A program made the position numbers and the translations under genes. Of a stretch of 32,616 bases of DNA, positions 9,571 to 17,329 are shown in pieces. Origin of the DNA: Balneolia bacterium (GTDB lineage: Bacteria; Bacteroidota; Rhodothermia; Balneolales; Cyclonatronaceae); contig PXDL01000205.1 in the NCBI GenBank assembly GCA_003566395.1, forward strand, positions 1-32,616, read 5' to 3'. The notes beneath the pieces were generated by a model that searched no databases, was not told the DNA's origin, and was given only the letters and a program-made list of their open reading frames with translations. Position 1 is the first letter of the stretch, and each line of letters opens with the position of its first letter.

Positions 9571-10590
9571 ATGAATATTCTCGTAACCGGCGGCGCCGGA
9601 TTTATAGGCTCGAATCTGATTCTTCATCTGCATAAAACCTATCCGGATTACACCATCCTGAATCTGGACAAACTGACGTACGCGTCGGATCTCAGATTCC
9701 TGGCTGAGATCGCAGACAGCGAGCGCTATGAATTTTCCAAAACCGATATTACCGACCGTGCTGCCGTCAGGGACGTTATCCGCACGTTCAAACCCGACGG
9801 CATTATTCACCTTGCCGCCGAATCGCATGTGGATAATTCTATTAAAGGTCCGGAACCGTTTGTGATGACCAACGTGGTAGGTACCTTCAACCTTCTGGAC
9901 GAGTTCAGAATGTATCTGAACGACAACGGTATCAGTCTTGATTCCTGCCGTTTTCATCATGTATCAACAGATGAAGTGTATGGATCGCTGGGTGATGAGG
10001 GACTTTTCAGTGAAACCACCCCGTACGCCCCGAATTCACCCTATTCGGCCAGTAAAGCGGGCAGTGACTTTTTGGTGCGGTCATACTTTCATACGTTTGG
10101 GATGAACGTGGTTACGACCAACTGTTCCAATAATTACGGTCCGCATCAACATGATGAGAAACTGATTCCCACCGTAATCCGCACGGCGCTGAAGAATGAT
10201 TCCATCCCTGTTTACGGGAAAGGCGAAAACGTGCGGGACTGGCTTTTTGTGGGCGATCACTGCCGGGCTCTGGATATGGTGTTTCACAACGGCAGAAGCG
10301 GAGAAACCTACAACATCGGCGGTCGGAACGAATGGAAAAACATCGACTTGGTTCGGGCACTCTGTGATGAGCTTAACGAACTGGCCGGAGACGGTCCGGA
10401 AGGCGATTATAAAAACCTGATTTCCTTTGTCACCGACCGGCCCGGGCATGATTTGCGCTACGCCATCGATGCGACAAAAATAGAAAACGAGCTTGGATGG
10501 CAGAATACACAGGATTTTCGCAGCGATCTCCGTGAAACCGTAAGTTGGTATATGGCCAAGTACGGCTTTGCAAAGAAAGCGGTTATGTGA
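9571..10590 (+). CDS. rfbB: dTDP-glucose 4,6-dehydratase
   Basis: ILVTGGAGFIGSNLI, HLAAESHVDNSI, HVSTDEVYGSLG, YSASKAGSDFLVRSY. Confidence 0.98.
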   Translation: MNILVTGGAGFIGSNLILHLHKTYPDYTILNLDKLTYASDLRFLAEIADSERYEFSKTDITDRAAVRDVIRTFKPDGIIHLAAESHVDNSIKGPEPFVMTNVVGTFNLLDEFRMYLNDNGISLDSCRFHHVSTDEVYGSLGDEGLFSETTPYAPNSPYSASKAGSDFLVRSYFHTFGMNVVTTNCSNNYGPHQHDEKLIPTVIRTALKNDSIPVYGKGENVRDWLFVGDHCRALDMVFHNGRSGETYNIGGRNEWKNIDLVRALCDELNELAGDGPEGDYKNLISFVTDRPGHDLRYAIDATKIENELGWQNTQDFRSDLRETVSWYMAKYGFAKKAVM

Positions 10591-10674
10591 TAAAATGAAA
10601 AGTTGCCGGGGCGGGAAATCAGTATCGTTTCGGATAAATTGAACGGCTGTTTAACTTCACAAACGATATCCGGA

Positions 10675-11859
10675 ATGGAACTGAAAATTAGAAAAAAAGG
10701 CATACTTCCTGTTCAGGATTTAAAGACCCTTGTTTCCTGCGGCATCATTGAAAGCGATGCCGATTACCCGTTCGACAGCAGACAGTTTCAGCCCAATTCG
10801 GTTGATCTCAGGCTTGGGAAATCGGCTTATCGGGTTCGATGCGGTTTTTTACCCGAGAACGATACGGTTGATTATAAAATAAATAAGCTTTGTCAGCACG
10901 AATTTCCGATAGAGCAGGGGGCGGTGCTCGAACCAAACTGCACCTATATCATACCATTGCTGGAGCGGCTGAATTTGCCCGGTACAAATATTGGGGAGTA
11001 TAAAATCGGTTCAGGAAAGGCACAAAAGACGGTTAGGATAGAGTCGGAGTCACGGCTCAGCGCACGTACCAATCCCAAAAGTACTACCGGGCGCCTCGAT
11101 ATTTTCACCAGGCTTGTGACCGATTATTCACACCGTTTTGAAGAAATAGCTCCCGGCTATTCGGGGCCCATGTATCTCGAAGTGGTTCCCAAGTCGTTTC
11201 CCATCAGAGTGCAAACCGGTCAGTCGTTAAATCAGCTCCGGATTCGTCACGGCAGCGGGAAGCTGACCGATGATGAGCTTCTTCGCACCCATGCGCTCAG
11301 TCCGCTGTTGTTTGATGAACATAACCGCCCTGTATCCGACAAAGACCTTAAAGTGGACAACGGCATGTTCATGAGCGTGGACCTGAGGGGAAACGGTGAG
11401 GGAATAATCGGTTACAGAGCCAGAAAAAACCGTGCTGTCATCGATCTGAATAAGATAAATCATTATTCGAGATTTGATTTTTGGGAGCCGATTTATGCCG
11501 GGCACGAAGATTATATGATTCTGGAACCCGAGGCCTTTTATATTTTCGCATCCAAAGAACGCTGCCGGATTCCCGATTATCTTGCCGGTGAAATGGTTCC
11601 TTACGATACCGGATCGGGCGAGCTTCGCACTCATTACGCCGGTTTTTTCGACAGTGGATTCGGAAGCCCGGAGGGCGGAGCAAGAGCCGTGCTAGAGGTT
11701 CGCTCACACGACGTTCCGTTTCTGGTTGAAGACGGGCAAACGTTTTTTAGTATGCTGTTTGAAGCCAATACCGATATTCCGGAATTTGTTTACGGGGACG
11801 ACATCAAAAGCAACTATCAAGGGCAGGATCTCAAGCTGAGTAAGCATTTTAAAAGCTGA
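10675..11859 (+). CDS. dcd: 2'-deoxycytidine 5'-triphosphate deaminase, two-domain DCD type
   Basis: QFQPNSVDLRLGKSAYRVRCGFLP, NPKSTTGRLDIFTRLVTD, GYSGPMYLEVVPKSFPI. ORF track starts at TTG 10603; ATG 10675 judged more likely. Confidence 0.85.
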   Translation: MELKIRKKGILPVQDLKTLVSCGIIESDADYPFDSRQFQPNSVDLRLGKSAYRVRCGFLPENDTVDYKINKLCQHEFPIEQGAVLEPNCTYIIPLLERLNLPGTNIGEYKIGSGKAQKTVRIESESRLSARTNPKSTTGRLDIFTRLVTDYSHRFEEIAPGYSGPMYLEVVPKSFPIRVQTGQSLNQLRIRHGSGKLTDDELLRTHALSPLLFDEHNRPVSDKDLKVDNGMFMSVDLRGNGEGIIGYRARKNRAVIDLNKINHYSRFDFWEPIYAGHEDYMILEPEAFYIFASKERCRIPDYLAGEMVPYDTGSGELRTHYAGFFDSGFGSPEGGARAVLEVRSHDVPFLVEDGQTFFSMLFEANTDIPEFVYGDDIKSNYQGQDLKLSKHFKS

Positions 11860-11894
11860 TCCTACCCACGAACGAAGGTTAAACTGAACAGGGT

Positions 11895-12122
11895 ATGAGT
11901 TACGACCGCCGAACGGTTAAAATGTGTGTCTGCCACCGGAAGAAGTTTGATAATATCCGGGATGAAGCAAAAGAACTGGGGCTTGAATCGGTTGACGAAA
12001 TTATGGCTGAAGGAATTGCATGCACAGGATGCGGCATGTGCCGTCCGTATGTGAAAAAAATGCTGAGTACCGGCGAAACGCGATTTGTACCCGGCGATAT
12101 ATACATAAAATCGGAGAGTTAA
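11895..12122 (+). CDS. Small BFD-like [2Fe-2S]-binding domain protein
   Basis: 75 aa with cysteine pattern CVCH..CTGCGMC, resembling bacterioferritin-associated ferredoxin-like domains. Confidence 0.7.
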   Translation: MSYDRRTVKMCVCHRKKFDNIRDEAKELGLESVDEIMAEGIACTGCGMCRPYVKKMLSTGETRFVPGDIYIKSES

Positions 12123-12123
12123 G

Positions 12124-12888
12124 GTGCAGCAGTTTTTTTCCGATGATCTGACTGCCGCATCGCAACGCTGTACACTTTCCGGAGATGAAGCTCATCACGC
12201 CGTAAATGTACTTCGGTTAAAGCAAGGGCAAGATATTTCTCTGATGAACGGAAAAGGCGTGACGGCTGTCGGTACGGTTTCCGGGGTTTCAAAGAAGCAA
12301 GTTGAGATTGGAATCAGGGAAATTAAAGTGCAACCAAAGCCGAAAGTGCGGCTAACGGTTTGTTTTGGCTTGATAAAAACACGGCAGCGGCTGGAATGGG
12401 CGCTCGAAAAAATTACGGAGTCCGGTGCGGATACCATCATTTTGATGCACACCGAACATACGGAGCGTCAACATGTCCGGATCGACCGTCTGAATGGAAT
12501 TGTCGTGAGCGCAGCCAAACAAAGCCTGTCGGCCCGGCTCCCGGACCTGAATGAGGCGAAGCTAACCGACCTTTTAGAAGAGTTGAAAGAAAACCATTAC
12601 CCGGGAACACGCTATGTTATCGCCCATGAGAAAGCAGAGGGTGAAAGCGGCAGCACGGTAGCTGATTACTTCAGAAGTGAAGATTTTTTAAAAAATACCA
12701 GGGAGATATACTGTTTTATAGGCCCGGAAGGTGGGTTTTCCCCCGATGAAATTCAAGCAATGAAGACACTTCCTGATGCATCATTACTTTGGCTTGGCCC
12801 GCGCCGGCTGAGAGCTGAAACCGCCGCCGTTCAGCTTACGGGGTTATTCCGCCTTTCTGGATTTTTAGACTTAGGGGATTTGGGTTAA
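12124..12888 (+). CDS. rsmE: 16S rRNA (uracil(1498)-N(3))-methyltransferase
   Basis: LSGDEAHHAVNVLRLKQGQ, CFIGPEGGFSPDEI, LGPRRLRAETAAV. GTG start one base after the upstream stop. Confidence 0.95.
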   Translation: MQQFFSDDLTAASQRCTLSGDEAHHAVNVLRLKQGQDISLMNGKGVTAVGTVSGVSKKQVEIGIREIKVQPKPKVRLTVCFGLIKTRQRLEWALEKITESGADTIILMHTEHTERQHVRIDRLNGIVVSAAKQSLSARLPDLNEAKLTDLLEELKENHYPGTRYVIAHEKAEGESGSTVADYFRSEDFLKNTREIYCFIGPEGGFSPDEIQAMKTLPDASLLWLGPRRLRAETAAVQLTGLFRLSGFLDLGDLG

Positions 12889-12946
12889 TATCCATCGAAA
12901 GTCGTAAATGATCAGGCGGATACTTGAAGTTCAGTAAACTTCACTC

Positions 12947-12991
12947 AAAAAAAAGCCGCAAAGTCTGTATATGACCATGCGGCTTTTTTAA
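12947..12991. terminator. Bidirectional rho-independent terminator between convergent rsmE and S41 protease genes
   Basis: AAAAAAGCCGCA...TGCGGCTTTTTT perfect stem with A-run/T-run flanks. Confidence 0.85.
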
Positions 12992-13010
12992 AATCAGACG
13001 CTGTTAAGCT

Positions 13011-14897
13011 CTATCTGCCAGCTGTAGAAGAACCGCTTTGCAGCTCATCTACGTAAGCTTTCAGTCTTCGTACTTCATCCCAAAGCGTCATAGTTTGCTT
13101 CAGGGTAGTGTCGAATGCATCGTTGTAAATGATATAAAACTTGTTGGTGCTCCATATCTGCCGGGCCAGTTCGGCTTTGGTATGAGCCGGGGGAATCCAG
13201 CGGTCGTTTTCAATCTGATCGGGATGGATATAGAGTTTGTCGTCCTCGTAGTTTGCGGTCTCCACCGTGTCGGTTACAACCATTCCGGCATCTTTCATTT
13301 TAGTCCAGAATTGATCTATATGTTTATCCGACCAGCTGAAGTCGGTGCGGAACCGTTCAAAATCATCTTGCCATTCCGCATTGAATTCTTCCTGATTTTC
13401 ATCAAGGAAATTTCTCACGAAATCAAAACCTACATTATGCTGACGCATAAAACCGAGAACATAGCTTCGGGCCGTATCGGCCTGTATGATGTGATCGGGA
13501 ACAATACCACCGCCTCCATACACTGTGCGTCCTGATTTGGTCTCATACACGAGGGAGTCGGGCAGATCGGAAATGAAGTTCTCGACGTCTGAACTTGCAT
13601 CGCGATCACGGTTCACGATTTCAAGCGAATATTCTTCACGCCCCTGATGGAATGGTTTTTGAATCAGCCGACCAGAAGGTGTGTAGTAACGGGAAATCGT
13701 TACGCGGATAAAGCTTTCATCAACAAGTTCATACTGCTGCTGAACCAGTCCTTTACCGAATGTGCGGCGACCCACAACCAGTCCTCGGTCGTTGTCTTGC
13801 ACCGCGCCGGCCACAATTTCACTGCCGGAGGCCGAGCCTTCGTTAATCATAACGATTAGGGGCAATTCCTGATATTTTCCGTTGCTACGGGTGTTGTACT
13901 CCGAGTTAAAGCGTGAATGACGGCTTTGAGTACTCACAAGTTTGGTACCGCGCGGGAAAAACTCGCTGGTCATGCGCACAGCCTGCTCCAGGAATCCTCC
14001 GGGATTGTAGCGCATATCAAGAACAAGCTGCTCCATTCCTAAATCAGTCAGTTTTTCCATCGCTTCCATGAACTCATCATAGGTGGTCTCCGCAAAACGA
14101 TTTACCTTGATGTAGCCCGTTTTGTCGTCGAGCATATAAGAGGTGTCGATAGTATAAAGGGGGATGTCGTCCCGGGTGATATCGAAATTCAAAACGTTGG
14201 ACCTTCCTGGGCGAATTATGCCTACCCTCACTTTCGAGCCTTTGGGGCCGCGAAGCGTATTCAAAACGTCTTCCTGCGAAAATCCTACTGCATCATCTCC
14301 GTCGATGCTGATAATACGGTCACCTGACCTGATGCCGAGCTGGTCGCTCGGACCACCCGAAATGGCCGATATAACCGTGATACTGTCTGCGATAATATCG
14401 AACTGAACACCGATTCCCTGGAAACGCCCGGCAAAGTTTTCACGCACACGCTCGGATTGTCTCGGATCGATGTAATCGGTATAAGGATCGAGGCTTGTAA
14501 ACATGCCCTTGAGCGCTTTTTCCGTCATTTTATTCATATCCAGATCCGGGAGGTTTTGGCTCAGATATGAGTAGGCGCGCTCAAAGCGGAGGGCGGATTC
14601 ACGGAAATCGGAAATTTTCAGGTCCGTGAACGTGGTATCAAGCGGGGTTCCGTCTATGGAGAAAGTGGTGTCGTCGATCGCTTTTACGAGGCCGCGAAGG
14701 CTGTCTTTGAAAAGCTGGTCGGCTTCAACCTCATCCACATAATTATTGAGGATCCAGCGCTGGGTTTGGATGTATTTCTGAAGGTTTTGTTCATGATTAT
14801 TTTCATCAGAAACAAACACCTTGTCGAAACCAAAGAGCCAAAGCGCACTTAATACTAAGAGTGTGGTGAGGCCGGAGGCAAAAAAACGTTTTATCAT
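13011..14897 (-). CDS. S41 family C-terminal processing peptidase with PDZ domain
   Basis: PDZ LGIRSGDRIISIDGDDAVGFSQEDVLNTLRGPKGSKV; catalytic NEGSASGSEIVAGAVQDNDRGLVVGRRTFGKGLVQ; N-terminal signal/anchor. Confidence 0.95.
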   Translation of the reverse strand: MIKRFFASGLTTLLVLSALWLFGFDKVFVSDENNHEQNLQKYIQTQRWILNNYVDEVEADQLFKDSLRGLVKAIDDTTFSIDGTPLDTTFTDLKISDFRESALRFERAYSYLSQNLPDLDMNKMTEKALKGMFTSLDPYTDYIDPRQSERVRENFAGRFQGIGVQFDIIADSITVISAISGGPSDQLGIRSGDRIISIDGDDAVGFSQEDVLNTLRGPKGSKVRVGIIRPGRSNVLNFDITRDDIPLYTIDTSYMLDDKTGYIKVNRFAETTYDEFMEAMEKLTDLGMEQLVLDMRYNPGGFLEQAVRMTSEFFPRGTKLVSTQSRHSRFNSEYNTRSNGKYQELPLIVMINEGSASGSEIVAGAVQDNDRGLVVGRRTFGKGLVQQQYELVDESFIRVTISRYYTPSGRLIQKPFHQGREEYSLEIVNRDRDASSDVENFISDLPDSLVYETKSGRTVYGGGGIVPDHIIQADTARSYVLGFMRQHNVGFDFVRNFLDENQEEFNAEWQDDFERFRTDFSWSDKHIDQFWTKMKDAGMVVTDTVETANYEDDKLYIHPDQIENDRWIPPAHTKAELARQIWSTNKFYIIYNDAFDTTLKQTMTLWDEVRRLKAYVDELQSGSSTAGR

Positions 14898-15311
14898 GAA
14901 GCGTTCGGGCTGTTTAGATAGTTAGGAGATCAGATTGGAAGCCGACTGCTTCCGGCCTTGGTGTGAGCCGGACCGGTAACGGACTGCTTCAGGTATAATT
15001 ATCAGTTTTTAATATAAACGGTTGTAAAACAAATTAAAGCATTAATTTATGCTCAGTACGAGGATACGGCTATGGTCAGGCTTGTACCGCAAAGACGGCT
15101 GCTTGTTATAACAGAGATAACCGAAATGCGCAGTGCTAACGTTTCCCGACCACATGTTTAGTATGCGTAAAATCACCTTAAACCCGAATCAGTGCCCGTA
15201 CCAACTGATTCCGGCCCGGACGGCCGTAATGTCACTTTCTATCTATTCGAGGATTTCATTTTTGTGACAAGACAGAAGACGGGCAAAAAAACGGTTTTGC
15301 AAAGCGTTCTT

Positions 15312-16736
15312 CTACAGAATAAACTGACTCAGATCTTTATCCCGGACAATATGTTGAAGCTGTTTCTGCACATAGGCTTTATCGATATCGATTTCACCTG
15401 AGTGGATGTCGTCGGGCACGGAATACAACAGATCTTCAAGCACAGTAGAAAGTATAGTGTGGAGCCTTCGGGCGCCGATATTTTCTACATCCTGATTAAC
15501 AGCGGCGGCAATAGAAGCAATTTCACGAAGCGCCTCGTTGTTAAAGTTAAGGGTGATGCCTTCCGATTCCATCATCGCCTGATACTGCTTGGTCAGCGCG
15601 TTCTGAGGGGCGGTAAGGATGTTGTAGAAATCCTCTTCGGTAAGTGAATCCATTTCCACACGGATAGGAAAACGTCCCTGAAGTTCGGGTATCAGATCGC
15701 TGGGTTTGGCTGTGGAAAACGCACCTGAGGCGATAAACAGGATATGATCGGTTTTAACCATGCCGTATTTGGTTGTCACCGTAGAGCCTTCAACAACAGG
15801 AAGAAGATCGCGCTGTACTCCCTGACGCGAAACATCGGGACCTCCGCCGGATTTGGAAGAGTTTCCGGCGATTTTGTCAATTTCATCAAGAAAAACGATT
15901 CCCGTGCTTTGTACCCGTGCAAGTGCCTGCTGCACGGCTGCATCATGATCGATCAGTTTTTCAGCTTCTTCCTGGAAAAGATGTTTACGGGCTTCGCTGA
16001 TCTTCATCTGGCGCTTTTTGGTCTTCTTGGGCATCAGATTACCGAGCATATCCTGAAGATTCATGCCCATTTCTTCCATCCCCTGAGGACCGAAAATCTG
16101 CATTGTCTGGCCCGAGCCGGCCTGAACATCAAGTTCAATTTTCCGGTCTTCGAGCTGCCCGTCTTTCAGTTTCTGTCTGAATTTTTCTCTGGTACGCTCA
16201 TTCAGCTCCTCGTCGGTAGAAGTTGATGGGTCGTACGCGCTGTCTGAGGATACGGCCGTTGAATCGAACCCGGTAGGTTTCGGCTGCCGGTTGACGTTGC
16301 GGTTTTTACGGACAGGAGGGATGAGGATGTCGAGAATCCGTTCGTCCACCATTTCTTCGGCCCGGGGCTTGATATCTTCCTGCATTTCGAGCTTCACCAT
16401 ATTAAGGGAAATCTCGGTGAGGTCGCGAATCATGGATTCCACATCACGGCCCACGTAACCTACTTCGGTGAATTTGGTGGCCTCCACTTTTATGAACGGA
16501 GCCCGCGCCAGACGTGCGAGTCTGCGCGCAATTTCGGTTTTACCTACTCCCGTAGGGCCTATGAGAATAATATTGTTCGGAACAATCTCCTCGCGGATGG
16601 AATCCGAAGCGTTCATTCTGCGCCAGCGGTTTCGCAGGGCGATGGCTACGCTCTTTTTGGCAGCATTCTGCCCGATGATAAACTGGTCGAGTGATGCTAC
16701 AATTTGCCGTGGCGTGAGATTTTCCACGTGGCTCAT
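15312..16736 (-). CDS. hslU: HslU, ATPase subunit of HslVU protease
   Basis: NLTPRQIVASLDQFIIGQNAAKKSVAIALRNRWRR, GPTGVGKTEIARRLA, GIVFLDEIDKIA. MSHVENLTP start (16736) preferred over 16763 by family N-terminus. Confidence 0.97.
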   Translation of the reverse strand: MSHVENLTPRQIVASLDQFIIGQNAAKKSVAIALRNRWRRMNASDSIREEIVPNNIILIGPTGVGKTEIARRLARLARAPFIKVEATKFTEVGYVGRDVESMIRDLTEISLNMVKLEMQEDIKPRAEEMVDERILDILIPPVRKNRNVNRQPKPTGFDSTAVSSDSAYDPSTSTDEELNERTREKFRQKLKDGQLEDRKIELDVQAGSGQTMQIFGPQGMEEMGMNLQDMLGNLMPKKTKKRQMKISEARKHLFQEEAEKLIDHDAAVQQALARVQSTGIVFLDEIDKIAGNSSKSGGGPDVSRQGVQRDLLPVVEGSTVTTKYGMVKTDHILFIASGAFSTAKPSDLIPELQGRFPIRVEMDSLTEEDFYNILTAPQNALTKQYQAMMESEGITLNFNNEALREIASIAAAVNQDVENIGARRLHTILSTVLEDLLYSVPDDIHSGEIDIDKAYVQKQLQHIVRDKDLSQFIL

Positions 16737-16749
16737 TAAATACTTCTGA

Positions 16750-17286
16750 TTACCCAATTTCAAGTGTGGTTATGTTGTGATTGGTGTAAATACAAATGTC
16801 TGCGGCCGCTCTGAGCGACTCTTCTGCAATTTCGCGGGCCGTTAGGTGAGGCGCGTGTTTCTTGAGCACACGGGCCGCACTTTGTGCGTAGGCTCCGCCG
16901 CTTCCGATAGTCATAATATGATCTTCCGGCTCGATGACATCACCCTGACCTGAAATAAGCAGGCCCTGCTCTTCGGTGAGTACGATCAGCAGAGCTTCAA
17001 GTTTACGAAGGTACTGATCGGTTCGCCATTCTCGCGCCAGCTCTATGGCCGAGCGCTGCAGGTTTCCGGAATACTGATTGAGTTTTTCTTCAAATTTTTC
17101 AAACAGGGTGAAGGCGTCTGCGGTGGAACCGGCAAAACCGGCAAGGATTTTTCCGTCCTGCAGGCTTCGCACTTTCTGAACGGTTGCCTTAAGTACGGTT
17201 TTATCCAGGGTGGCCTGCCCGTCTCCGCAAATGGCCGCTTTCCCGTTGTGGATTACCCCCACAACTGTGGTTGCATGAATCTGCAT
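16750..17286 (-). CDS. hslV: HslV, peptidase subunit of HslVU protease
   Basis: [47 protein letters not shown]. Confidence 0.97.
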   Translation of the reverse strand: MQIHATTVVGVIHNGKAAICGDGQATLDKTVLKATVQKVRSLQDGKILAGFAGSTADAFTLFEKFEEKLNQYSGNLQRSAIELAREWRTDQYLRKLEALLIVLTEEQGLLISGQGDVIEPEDHIMTIGSGGAYAQSAARVLKKHAPHLTAREIAEESLRAAADICIYTNHNITTLEIG

Positions 17287-17329
17287 AGCTTATTATTAAA
17301 TACTAAAATGATGTAACCGAAAAACAGGG

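Noticed and set aside
16260-16280. GAATCGAACCC tRNA-like string
   Set aside because: Inside hslU coding sequence (PTGFDS); no cloverleaf.
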